From: an uncultured Lachnospiraceae bacterium
Lineage (GTDB): Bacteria > Bacillota > Clostridia > Lachnospirales > Lachnospiraceae
DNA: 32,310 nt
NCBI GenBank assembly: GCA_947624815.1
Contig: CANQME010000030.1
Coordinates: 1 to 32,310 of the forward strand
Direction of reading: 5' to 3'
The notes below the pieces were generated by a model. That model saw nothing but the letters and a program-made list of their open reading frames with translations. It was not told where the DNA came from and did no database searches. The position numbers were made by a program, and so were the translations under genes. This document shows, one piece after another, positions 24,620 to 32,265 of this stretch. The number at the start of each line of letters is the position of its first letter. Position 1 is the first letter of the stretch.

Positions 24620-24704
24620 TATTATTATGACAGGGGTTTCATCTTAATATTTGGATGGTTAGATTGGTTAAATTTTGATTTACATTTGGGAAAGAGGTAA
24701 ATAG

Positions 24705-26393
24705 ATGAATATACTGATACCTTCTGCTACTCTGGTACCGGAAGAGCTTCAAAAAATAGGCAAACTGCCGCCAATCATCTACCCATTGAATGAGGGTATT
24801 GTGTTCGATTATCTTTATAAACAATATATCAGCAGAGCAGAAGAGATGATAATTATCTGCCATGAAAATGCGGATAAAGTACATCGTCGTCTTACTCCGT
24901 ATTGGGGGCGGCAGGTGCGGTTCCTGAGTTTGCCAGAGCTTGGAGATTTAGGGCATACTATTTATTATGGGCTAAAAAAAATGAAAGGTCCTGTAATTAT
25001 CAATTTTGCAGATACCCTGGTGATGGATGATGTCTGTGGTGCGGAAGGAGACAGCTTTTTCTATTCCGAATCCGCCCCATCGGAAACCTGGACTTTTTTT
25101 GAGGAACAGGGCGGAGTACTGACCGGCATTTATGATAAAACGAACGCGTGGATGAAGAATACGCGTAAATTGTTTGTGGGTGTGTTCCAGATCATGGATT
25201 CTGTGTTGTTCCGTCAGTGCCTGGAATCAGCCTTTAGTCAGGAAAAACCTGGAATGGGTTCTTTTTATTTTGCCTTAAAGCTGTACAGCCGGATAAGACC
25301 CTTAAAAGCTGTATACACGGACAACTGGTTCGATATCGGCCACGCGGATCGGTATTTTCATTCAAAAGTAGAGGTACAGGCGCGGGAATTTAACCACATC
25401 CGGATCGACCGGGAGCGCGGGATTTTAAGGAAGACCAGCGATGACCGGGAGAAGTTTATCGGGGAGGTTCTGTGGTATCTGAAGCTTCCTGCGGATGTCG
25501 AGTATGCCAGGCCGAGGATATTTACGTATTCGGCCCGGTATACGGATCCTTTTATCGAGATGGAATATTATTCCTATCATACGCTGCACGAACTGTTCCT
25601 GTATGGAGATATCGCCGCCTGGCAGTGGCAGGATATATTTGAACGGATCCGGTTTATTTTGAAGGATTTCCGCAGATACCGGGTTGATGGAGAAGGGATT
25701 GGAAGATCACTGGAGGAAGTGTATTTAAACAAGACGCTAAAACGGTTGGGAACGCTTGCGGGGGACGCGGCATTCTCGGCTTTTTTTGAGAATCCCATGC
25801 GGATTAACGGGACCGTTTATCGATCTTTGAATGAGATTTGCGGACTGCTGGAAAAAATGATTCCGTCAATGCTGTATGATGTCGATACATTCTGCATCAT
25901 CCATGGCGACTTATGCTTTGCGAATATCATGGTGGACAATAATTTCCAGTTCATAAAGGTCATCGATCCGCGCGGAAAGTTTGGTGAGTATGATATTTAT
26001 GGCGACCCGCGGTACGAACTGGCGAAACTGTTCCACAGCGTGGAAGGAAAGTATGACTATATCATCCAGGATCTGATGAATGTGGAATGCGAGCCGGAGA
26101 AAGCGGTTCTTGCGTACAGGATTTATGAACGGCAGAGGGATTTTGATCTGGCGGAAATATTCCGGCAGGTATTCCGGGAAGAGATCGGAGATGACCTGCA
26201 AAAGATTGAATTGATTGAAGCATTGTTATTTTTGAGCATGATCCCGCTGCATGGGGAGAGACGGAAACACCAGTATGCGATGCTGGGAACGGGAATTGAG
26301 ATCCTGGCGAAGGTAATTGACATTAAAGCGCAGGCGGATGCGGAAGACGGACGTGGCCCCGGCAGGGAGAAAGAGGGTACGGCAGATGTATAG
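24705..26393 (+). CDS. Nucleotidyltransferase-like plus phosphotransferase (APH/choline-kinase-like) fusion
   Basis: 562-residue two-domain protein starting at ATG 24705 behind AAAGAGG. The N-terminal ~220 residues have the shape of a sugar nucleotidyltransferase (MNILIPSATL, GHTIYYGLKKMKGPVIINFA and DTLVMDD, DNWFDIGHADRY), but the glycine-rich GxGxR loop is replaced by ATLVPEELQKIG, so transfer activity is doubtful. The C-terminal part is an aminoglycoside/choline-kinase fold: HGDLCFANIMVDN near 400 as the catalytic loop and VIDPRGKFGEYD near 419 as the metal loop, both intact. It overlaps the HAD gene by eight bases. Likely phosphorylates a small molecule or sugar to be activated by the nucleotidyltransferase at 26795. 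The substrate is unknown. Confidence 0.75.
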   Translation: MNILIPSATLVPEELQKIGKLPPIIYPLNEGIVFDYLYKQYISRAEEMIIICHENADKVHRRLTPYWGRQVRFLSLPELGDLGHTIYYGLKKMKGPVIINFADTLVMDDVCGAEGDSFFYSESAPSETWTFFEEQGGVLTGIYDKTNAWMKNTRKLFVGVFQIMDSVLFRQCLESAFSQEKPGMGSFYFALKLYSRIRPLKAVYTDNWFDIGHADRYFHSKVEVQAREFNHIRIDRERGILRKTSDDREKFIGEVLWYLKLPADVEYARPRIFTYSARYTDPFIEMEYYSYHTLHELFLYGDIAAWQWQDIFERIRFILKDFRRYRVDGEGIGRSLEEVYLNKTLKRLGTLAGDAAFSAFFENPMRINGTVYRSLNEICGLLEKMIPSMLYDVDTFCIIHGDLCFANIMVDNNFQFIKVIDPRGKFGEYDIYGDPRYELAKLFHSVEGKYDYIIQDLMNVECEPEKAVLAYRIYERQRDFDLAEIFRQVFREEIGDDLQKIELIEALLFLSMIPLHGERRKHQYAMLGTGIEILAKVIDIKAQADAEDGRGPGREKEGTADV

Positions 26394-26784
26394 CGGATAT
26401 TCCTTTGTATGCGATATTGACGGGACCTTGTGCCCGATCAAGGGTAAGGATGAGAGGTATGAGGATCTGGTGCCATATCTGGATATGGTGGCGAAATTGC
26501 GGTATTACCGGCAGAATGGGGCAAAGATCGTCCTTTTCACTTCCCGGAACATGAATTCGTATGGAGGCAATATCGGGCTGATCAACAAGAATACGGCGAA
26601 GATTCTTCTGGCATGGCTCGAGAAATGGGACATTCCGTATGATGAGATCATTTATGGCAAGCCGTGGCCGGGAAAGAAGGGGTTCTATGTGGATGACCGG
26701 ACCGTGAGGCCGGATGAGTTCCTGGAGCATTCGGTAGAAGAGCTGGATGAAATTTGCGGGAAGTCCCGGAAGGATTTGAAATGA
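26386..26784 (+). CDS. HAD-superfamily phosphatase, capsule-type
   Basis: Small HAD hydrolase of 132 residues. ATG 26386 is chosen because the protein then begins just before the catalytic motif, with GAGGG upstream and an overlap with the preceding stop; the open frame extends further upstream but has no family match. Motif I FVCDIDGTLCP (D10 nucleophile, D12 acid/base), motif II LFTSRN, motif III lysine in IIYGKPW, motif IV YVDDRTV. No cap domain, as in small phosphatases found in capsule loci. Probably removes a phosphate from an intermediate made by the neighbouring kinase or nucleotidyltransferase genes. Confidence 0.85.
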   Translation: MYSGYSFVCDIDGTLCPIKGKDERYEDLVPYLDMVAKLRYYRQNGAKIVLFTSRNMNSYGGNIGLINKNTAKILLAWLEKWDIPYDEIIYGKPWPGKKGFYVDDRTVRPDEFLEHSVEELDEICGKSRKDLK

Positions 26785-26794
26785 GGTGGCAGTT

Positions 26795-27523
26795 GTGGAA
26801 AAGAAGATGACGGTGATTATTACAATGGCGGGACTGGGAAGCAGGTTCCGGAAAGCCGGGTACCGGGTGCCGAAATATATGATCGAAGCGAAGGGGAAGA
26901 CGTTGTTCGAGTGGTCGATGGACAGTCTGCTGGACTATAATCCGCATGTTTCGAAGTATATCTTTGTGGTACGTAAGGAAGATAACTCCTTTGAATTTAT
27001 CCGTGAAAAATGCAGGATGTATGGTCTTGATAATGTGGATATCATCGGGATCGATTATCTGACAGATGGTCAGGCCACGACCTGTATGCTTGCTATGCCG
27101 TATTGTGAGGAGGATGCACCGGTACTCGTTTATAACATTGATACCTATGTGGAGCCATATGGGATGAAATATGCAGATATCAAAGGAGACGGGCATATTC
27201 CATGCTTCCATGCAGGAGGAGATCACTGGAGTTTTGTAAAGCTTAATGACGACGGAAAAGCAGTTGAAGTACGGGAGAAGAAGCGGATATCGGACAATTG
27301 TACACTGGGAGCGTATTATTTTTCTTCTGCTGGATTATATCAGCGGTTATATGAAGAATATTATTCGGATGGAAGTAAGCTTGAGAAGAATGAAAAGTAT
27401 ATCGCACCATTATATAACTATATGATTGAAAAGGGTATGGAAGTAACGATCAGCATAGTTCCTAAGGAGAAGGTACATGTATTGGGAACACCTGAGGAAT
27501 TACAGGCCTTTTTGGGAGCTTAG
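26795..27523 (+). CDS. Sugar-phosphate nucleotidyltransferase family protein
   Basis: GT-A-fold nucleotidyltransferase of 242 residues. GTG 26795 is chosen because GAGG at 26783-26786 is eight bases ahead; GTG 26786 is possible. N-terminal VIITMAGLGSRFRKAGYRVP and KYMIEAKGK contain the GxGxR loop and the activating lysine, VYNIDTYVEP near 113-122 is the metal-binding region, and KKRISDNCTLGAYYFSSAGL near 165-185 forms the product-binding part. Unlike the domain in the fusion protein two genes upstream, its catalytic loop is intact. With the kinase fusion and HAD phosphatase it makes a compact activation module. The sugar or alcohol is not identifiable. Confidence 0.85.
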   Translation: MEKKMTVIITMAGLGSRFRKAGYRVPKYMIEAKGKTLFEWSMDSLLDYNPHVSKYIFVVRKEDNSFEFIREKCRMYGLDNVDIIGIDYLTDGQATTCMLAMPYCEEDAPVLVYNIDTYVEPYGMKYADIKGDGHIPCFHAGGDHWSFVKLNDDGKAVEVREKKRISDNCTLGAYYFSSAGLYQRLYEEYYSDGSKLEKNEKYIAPLYNYMIEKGMEVTISIVPKEKVHVLGTPEELQAFLGA

Positions 27524-27555
27524 TGGACGTATATAAATTCATAGGGAGAGGATCC

Positions 27556-27670
27556 AAGTTATGGTTGAAAATAGCACTAACAAGGAAACCAGGGTATTTT
27601 TCTAAGAAAGCTGGGAATGTCAAAAACACCAGGAAATAGAGAAGAATCACCAACTTTTGAAGGAGAACCC
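27556..27670 (+). repeat. Intergenic IS-derived repeat, diverged copy C with IS-like terminus
   Basis: GTTATGGTTGAAAATAGCAC followed by TAAC matches the GTTATGGCTGAAAAGAT..ACTAAC core of copies A and B at 17 of 21 bases from the ATG. It then has an extra ~40 bases before AAAAACACCAGGAAATAGAG, which corresponds to AAAACACCACAAAACATAGA of copy A. The right end 27645-27670 resembles an ISL3 terminal repeat in the opposite orientation to 7023-7046 and supplies the ribosome binding site of the VanZ-like gene. Confidence 0.5.
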
Positions 27671-27675
27671 TCTTT

Positions 27676-28227
27676 ATGCAGCAGTTGATTGAGTGTATTA
27701 TTGGTGATTTACAGGAACCTTTTGCGTATATCCCGCATGGAATAGTATTAGGGGCCACGGGCCTGGTCATATGGTTGGTAGCGGAGGCTACTTATAGCCG
27801 GGGCAGAGTCAGGCGCAAGGACTGGCCGGTAAGGTGGGAGCGCAGGCTGGCTTTTTTTCTGTCGGTGGTTTATGTTACGGTTATGATTCAGTTCGCTTTC
27901 TTTTCCAGGCCGCCGGGCAGCAGAACAGGCATAGCGATGCAGTTGTTCAGCACGTGGGGAAAGACGGCACAGGCTAAGGCCTATGTGATTGAGAATGCAA
28001 TCATGTTCATACCGTTTGGCATGCTGTTTCCGCTTTGGGTTCCGTTTTTGAGGCATGGTTGGCAGTGTATAATCGCAGGTGCAGTATGCAGTATAGGATT
28101 GGAGTGGATTCAGTGGATGACTGCGAGAGGTCATTGCCAGCTGGATGATGTGTTGATGAATGTGTTGGGAACAGTTTTGGGGTGGCTCTTTATATGTAGA
28201 AGGGCGGCAGAACTAAGAAGCTTATAA
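27676..28227 (+). CDS. VanZ-like family membrane protein
   Basis: 183-residue integral membrane protein with four to five hydrophobic segments and the VanZ-like signature: ENAIMFIPFGMLFPL near 115-130, then SIGLEWIQWMTARGHCQLDD near 139-158 and VLMNVLGTVLGWLFI near 159-173. VanZ confers low-level teicoplanin resistance, but the wider family is common in cell-surface loci and is mostly uncharacterised, so no resistance claim is made. Start ATG 27676 with AAGGAGA about ten bases upstream. Its stop codon directly abuts repeat copy B. Confidence 0.85.
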   Translation: MQQLIECIIGDLQEPFAYIPHGIVLGATGLVIWLVAEATYSRGRVRRKDWPVRWERRLAFFLSVVYVTVMIQFAFFSRPPGSRTGIAMQLFSTWGKTAQAKAYVIENAIMFIPFGMLFPLWVPFLRHGWQCIIAGAVCSIGLEWIQWMTARGHCQLDDVLMNVLGTVLGWLFICRRAAELRSL

Positions 28228-28307
28228 GGCCAATAAGATAATAACAGAAAGTCAGCAGTTATGGCTGAAAAGATCACTAACAGATGAAACATCACAAAAC
28301 AGAGAAC
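28228..28307 (+). repeat. Intergenic IS-derived repeat, copy B
   Basis: Begins GGCCAATAAGATAATAACAG at the base after the VanZ-like stop codon and contains the MAEKITNR frame from ATG 28261, with one synonymous T-to-C change from copy A (15387-15471). Homology continues through CACAAAACA to about AGAGAAC. Confidence 0.75.
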
Positions 28308-28379
28308 CATATTTAATGGATGTCTTTGAGCCGGATGAAGGATTGCAGAAAATTCTGCTGTCTGAGTCCGTTTTATTTG

Positions 28380-29184
28380 CATCATAATATTTAGATTATT
28401 ACGTTTTGGGACTTATGTTGACATAGGCGTTTGCATTTTCAGAAGAGGAGTGTTCAAGATGCATCCTAAAAAGCATCCGGAATATGATCCGGCGGCGCTG
28501 ACGAAAGAGATGATGACCAGGATGGCGGAAGCGTTTGGGAGATATGATGACCGAATGGGAAGAGGGCAGCAGCGTATGACACTGAATGAAGCGGCTGCCC
28601 GGTTCGGTATCACGTCCCTGAAAGCGAGAAAAATCCTTATCACGGCGGGGGTATATTCTACTGCTGTTTCACGGGAGGTTCAGGATTTGTACAGGAGGGG
28701 GAGAAGTGTTGAGGAGATCGGGCGTATATTAGATCTGAGCAGGGCCTCTGTCCATTCTTATCTGCCCTATTCAAAGAAGATTTATAAGATGGAGCGTCTT
28801 TCGACGACAGCGGAAAGAGAACTGCTGTACCGGAAACGGAAGAAGGCGAAGGCGGATCTTGCAAATGCGGCGACGGAAGAGAATTTTTGGAGCGCCCTGG
28901 AGACTTTCCAGGGGTATCCTTTTCATTTGACGCGGAGTATGGATGAAGATGGGAGCAAGAAATTCACTTATCGCCTGTTTGTGCCTGCAGCGGGAAGAGC
29001 AGGAGCGGGCCTGATCCTGGAACCGGATGGAATTATGATATCGATGACTGAGGTTCTTGTGGTTTTCGACAGAGTTTTGAAACTGCAGAACATGACAGAG
29101 AATCCTGAGCAGTTGGGAATATCAGATGACGGTTGTCTGTACGCGATATTGCTGGGGATCGGATTGATCCATTGTGAAGGAGTT
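28380..29184 (+). repeat. Long direct repeat, left copy (HTH gene)
   Basis: About 805 bases matching 31278-32082 at a constant offset of 2898 with no indels seen. Includes about 80 bases of upstream sequence and nearly the whole HTH gene. Long runs are identical, especially 28640-28745. Confidence 0.85.
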
Positions 29185-29226
29185 CGCGGCAGCTTGGAAT
29201 GCAAACCTGATGCAAATATGAGATAA
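28459..29226 (+). CDS. Tandem helix-turn-helix protein, copy 1
   Basis: 255-residue putative DNA-binding protein. ATG 28459 has GAGGAG at 28445-28450 with eight-base spacing and is conserved in the second copy. Two helix-turn-helix-like segments are visible: TLNEAAARFGITSLKARKIL near 36-55 and GRSVEEIGRILDLSRASVHS near 76-95, the latter resembling a sigma-70 region 4 or resolvase-type helix. The C-terminal half (FTYRLFVPAAGRAGAGLILE, SMTEVLVVFDRVLKL, LYAILLGIGLIHCEGV) is probably a separate domain of unknown role. The copy at 31357 ends right after EGV, whereas this one continues with 13 extra residues into remnant sequence, so its tail looks chimeric. Confidence 0.75.
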   Translation: MHPKKHPEYDPAALTKEMMTRMAEAFGRYDDRMGRGQQRMTLNEAAARFGITSLKARKILITAGVYSTAVSREVQDLYRRGRSVEEIGRILDLSRASVHSYLPYSKKIYKMERLSTTAERELLYRKRKKAKADLANAATEENFWSALETFQGYPFHLTRSMDEDGSKKFTYRLFVPAAGRAGAGLILEPDGIMISMTEVLVVFDRVLKLQNMTENPEQLGISDDGCLYAILLGIGLIHCEGVRGSLECKPDANMR

Positions 29227-29794
29227 GATATTCCATTCGTACGAGAAGGTGAGGGAGCTGCTACCGCATATCGCGGATTACCGTTTGAACGTGGTATCGG
29301 TAAGAGCGATGGAGCATCCGGAGAGGTATAAAAGCTGTTTACAGCAGATCTTTTGTATGTTAAGATTGAGTGAAGATAAGGATCGGCTGTATGAGTATGT
29401 GAAAAGCCATGAGAAAGAGCTGAACAGGATGGACAGCGTGGAGATGGCGGCTGCATTTGTGATGCTGGGGGAGCAGAAGCGGCTGCAGAAACTGATTGAG
29501 CGTCAGAAAGAGGAAGGGGAGGAGCCGAAGGTGTGTAAGGCGATTAGTGATCTGATACTGGATGGAGAGAAGCGGGGAGAGAAGCGCGGTCGTGAACAGG
29601 GGGAACAGATCGGCGAGAAGCGGGGCCGCGAACAGGGAGAGTTGATCGGCGAGAGGCGGGGAGAAAAACGTGGCCAGGAGCGGATGGCGAGTCTGATCAT
29701 GGCGTTGTCGAAGAATCAAAAGGATGATTTGATCATACGGGCTGCTTCCGACAGTGTTTTCCGAAGGAAGCTTTTTAAAGAGTATAATCTGTAA
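29222..29794 (+). pseudogene. Rpn/YhgA-like nuclease-transposase fragment (C-terminal part)
   Basis: Open from codon 29222 (first in-frame ATG/GTG at 29249). The conceptual protein gives the middle and C-terminal part of an Rpn-family recombination-promoting nuclease: HIADYRLNVVSVRAME, then a helical region, a charged repeat linker (GEKRGREQGEQI, GEKRGREQGELI, GERRGEKRG) and a short terminal helix domain. The N-terminal PD-(D/E)XK catalytic portion is missing, and the left edge is fused to the tail of the HTH gene, so this is a decayed remnant. Confidence 0.7.
29579..29650 (+). repeat. 36-nt tandem repeat encoding a charged linker
   Basis: Two in-frame 36-nt units (29579-29614 and 29615-29650), each encoding GEKRGREQGE followed by QI or LI plus G, followed by a partial third unit. 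Typical of the linker in Rpn-type proteins. Confidence 0.7.
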
Positions 29795-29802
29795 ATCGGT
29801 AA

Positions 29803-30603
29803 TTACGGAAGGGCAGACCGAAAATAGAGACACAAAAATACATATGTATCGGAAAACGCGATCCCGAACAGCCGGATTTTATGTTCCCGAATGAGAAGTT
29901 CCTAAGGTTTTTTCCGAGAGAGCTGCTTCCTGCGGAAAAGGATGAGAGGATCAGGAGCGGGTGCTTCCATATCGGCGCATTCCTGGTAATCCGAAAGATC
30001 ATATCCGATTATAAGCTGGATGAGATGATTGCAAGGATTGTCGGGCAGGATGCCGGACTGTTCCTGGATCTGGCTGCATACTCCATTATCACGGAGGAAA
30101 ACGCCGGGCAGTATTATCCGGATTATGCCTACAATCACGCACTGTTTACCGATGACATGAAAATCTACAGTGACTCAAAAGTGTCTGGCTTTCTCCGGGA
30201 TGTCACGGTTGACCAGCGGATACAGTTCCTGAATGAATGGAACGCGAAGCGGGACCACCGTGAGAGAATCTATATTTCCTACGATTCCACAAACAAGAGC
30301 CTGGTGAGCGGACTGGTTTTGGAAGCACAGGGTTCTTTCGAAAATGACCGAAGGAACAGTATCCGGGCTTTTAAAGTCAGCGGTACCACAATCAAGAGAA
30401 AGCTATATGCATCCGATAAAAAAGAACGTTACTTTCACATTTATTATGATGACGGAAGGAAAGCCTCGGAACGGGAGAAGCTGGCTGCGAAACGGAAGCA
30501 GCTGGATGACAGGAAGGTACTGGATGCCTACCAGGCCGGTGACAAAACAGCGGATGAGATTATAGGATTTATACAGTCAGGCGTCCCAAGAGCAGACGAA
30601 TAA
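29803..30603 (+). pseudogene. IS4/IS1634-type transposase with internal deletion and truncated ends
   Basis: The frame is open from 29803, before the first ATG 29881, and reads GRPKIETQKYICIGKRDPEQ, the usual opening region of this family. It continues through SGCFHIGAFLVIRKIISDY and RIYISYDSTNKS, the first catalytic aspartate context. The sequence then jumps directly to GSFENDRRNSIRAFKVSGTT and YASDKKERYFHIYYDDGRKA, which in full-length family members lies well over 100 residues further on. The central DDE core is therefore deleted in frame. The C-terminus also stops early. It cannot transpose by itself. Confidence 0.7.
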
Positions 30604-30626
30604 AAGTGATACAGGATACTTTTTTC
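30602..30626 (+). terminator. Weak terminator-like hairpin after the transposase remnant
   Basis: AAAAGT (30602-30607) can pair with ACTTTT, with a small additional AT/AT pairing inside, and is followed by a run of T. The stem is short and A/T-rich, so strength is doubtful. Confidence 0.3.
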
Positions 30627-30661
30627 GTCAGGATACGCAATTAGACAGGGGAGCGGGGAGC

Positions 30662-31222
30662 ATGACATTAACGCAGTATAAAAAAGTAATTCAATCTTTA
30701 ACCAGAGATGAATTAGAAGCTCATCTATTTGAGATGTTTAAATCTTCTAAAGGTTTCAAAGATATAGAAAGCAGCTACTGGAGTGAAGAATCCAATGATG
30801 AACAGATAGCCAGTCTGAAGAAACGCCTGGAAAAGGTATTTTGGAAGGAACCGTTTTCTTTGGGTGAATGCAAAGGTGTATTGAATGATTATCTGAGCAG
30901 AACTGCAGACGAAGGGACGAAGGCCCTGATGCATCTTGCATTCGCTGCTGAAGCCGCAGAACTTAGTGCAGCTTACGGTGACTTTGGAAAAAGATTTTAC
31001 AACAGCCTTGAATCCTCGGCTGAAAAATTTCTGGATTATGCGAGACTGCATTCAGATTTCTTCAGGCTTCACGAAGCGGAATTCGAAAACCTCATATCTG
31101 CTGCCGCTCCTCTGGGCTATGGCGTATCAGATGATTTGGGATACATGGTGGAGAATGTTCGTATAGAACTCGGGTATTATGATGCTCCGAATGAGAACAG
31201 GGAAGCCCGTAAGGGGCGTTGA
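30662..31222 (+). CDS. DUF6155-like protein
   Basis: 186-residue, mostly helical, acidic protein of unknown function. It resembles the DUF6155 family in its opening (LTQYKKVIQSLTRDELEAHL), length and predicted all-helical make-up. The call rests on recall of the family pattern, not on a diagnostic motif. Start ATG 30662 with GGGGAG about six bases upstream. No membrane segment or signal peptide. It lies between the transposase remnant and the second HTH copy, inside the segment bounded by the long direct repeats, so probably accessory. It is intact, unlike its left neighbours. Confidence 0.55.
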   Translation: MTLTQYKKVIQSLTRDELEAHLFEMFKSSKGFKDIESSYWSEESNDEQIASLKKRLEKVFWKEPFSLGECKGVLNDYLSRTADEGTKALMHLAFAAEAAELSAAYGDFGKRFYNSLESSAEKFLDYARLHSDFFRLHEAEFENLISAAAPLGYGVSDDLGYMVENVRIELGYYDAPNENREARKGR

Positions 31223-31277
31223 GGGTTAAAAAAACTCAGAAAGTTAAGGGAGAAATCTCGTAGGAAGTTCAGATTGT

Positions 31278-32082
31278 ACCATTTGTATTTGGATTGTTAT
31301 GTTTTGGGACTTGCGTTGACGTAGGCATATACATTTTCAGAAGAGGAGTGTTCAAGATGCATCCTAAAAAGCATCCGGACTATGATTCGGTGGCACTGAC
31401 GAAAGAGATGATGACCAGGATGGCGGAAGCGTTTGGGAGATATGATGATCAAATAGTAAGAGAACAGCAGCATATGACATTGAATGAAGCGGCTGCCCAG
31501 TTCGGTATCACGTCCCTGAAAGCGAGAAAAATCCTTATCACGGCGGGGGTATATTCTACTGCGGTTTCACGGGAGGTTCAGGATTTGTACAGGAGGGGGA
31601 GAAGTGTTGAGGAGATCGGGCGTATATTAGATCTGAGCAGGGCTTCCATCCATTCTTATCTGCCGTATTCAAAGATGATCTATAAGATGGAGCGTCTTTC
31701 GACGACAGCGGAAAGAGAACTGCTGTACCGGAAACGGAAGAAGGCGAAAGCGGATCTTGCATGTGCGGCGACGGAAGAGAATCTTTTGGGCGCCCTGGAG
31801 ATTTTTCAGCAGTATCCTTTTTATTTGTCGCAGGGTACAGATAAAGCTAGAAGCATGAAATTTACTTATCGCATGTCTGTACCTGCGGCGGGAAGAACAG
31901 GAACGAGCCTGGTTCTGGAACCGGATGGAATGACGATATCTATGACAGAGGTCCTTATGGTTTTTGACAGAATCTTGAGATTGCAGGACATGACAGGGAG
32001 CCTTGATCAGATGGGAATACCAAATGACAGTTTCTTGTACGCGATATTGCTGGGGATTGGATTGATCCATCGTGAAGGAGTA
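31278..32082 (+). repeat. Long direct repeat, right copy (HTH gene)
   Basis: Matches 28380-29184 at a constant offset of 2898. The two copies enclose about 2.1 kb (Rpn fragment, transposase remnant, DUF6155-like gene), an arrangement prone to deletion or duplication by homologous recombination. Confidence 0.85.
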
Positions 32083-32085
32083 TAA
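31357..32085 (+). CDS. Tandem helix-turn-helix protein, copy 2
   Basis: 242-residue paralogue of the protein at 28459, beginning MHPKKHPDYDSVALTKEMM from ATG 31357 with GAGGAG eight bases ahead; the longer frame from 31294 runs into the shared non-coding leader. Both helix-turn-helix segments are preserved (TLNEAAAQFGITSLKARKIL and GRSVEEIGRILDLSRASIHS). The C-terminal half has diverged more than the N-terminal half (LYAILLGIGLIHREGV then stop), fitting a conserved DNA-binding part and a freer C-terminal domain. This copy has the natural C-terminus. Possible regulator of a nearby element; the target is unknown. Confidence 0.75.
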   Translation: MHPKKHPDYDSVALTKEMMTRMAEAFGRYDDQIVREQQHMTLNEAAAQFGITSLKARKILITAGVYSTAVSREVQDLYRRGRSVEEIGRILDLSRASIHSYLPYSKMIYKMERLSTTAERELLYRKRKKAKADLACAATEENLLGALEIFQQYPFYLSQGTDKARSMKFTYRMSVPAAGRTGTSLVLEPDGMTISMTEVLMVFDRILRLQDMTGSLDQMGIPNDSFLYAILLGIGLIHREGV

Positions 32086-32170
32086 ATCCGGTGATGCGAT
32101 TTACTGCCCGGACTTTTCATTCGAGGTTGGTCGATGTGGTACAGGGTTGAACAGAATGGAATTTATCCCC

Positions 32171-32199
32171 TTGCGGTTTCCCGGCATTTCCGATATACT
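32171..32199 (+). promoter_or_regulatory. Sigma-A-type promoter for the last gene
   Basis: TTGCGG (32171-32176), 17-nt spacer, TATACT (32194-32199), about 65 nt ahead of ATG 32266. Same layout as the promoter at 22615-22643 before the homologous gene. Confidence 0.6.
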
Positions 32200-32265
32200 G
32201 AATATAGAGGTTGTGTGCGCGTAAGATGTTCAGATATGTCAGAACGGGAAGGAGGATGGGAAGCT

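Noticed and set aside
27676-28227. Calling the VanZ-like protein a glycopeptide resistance gene
   Set aside because: No vanHAX or vanY genes are nearby; family membership alone does not support resistance.
28403-28450. TTGACA at 28419-28424 as a -35 box for the HTH gene
   Set aside because: No acceptable -10 lies 16-18 nt downstream, and in the second copy the hexamer reads TTGACG with no -10 either.
29579-29680. Tandem 36-nt repeats considered as a CRISPR-like array
   Set aside because: Units are contiguous, coding, and diverged in codon third positions, with no spacers; they encode a charged protein linker.
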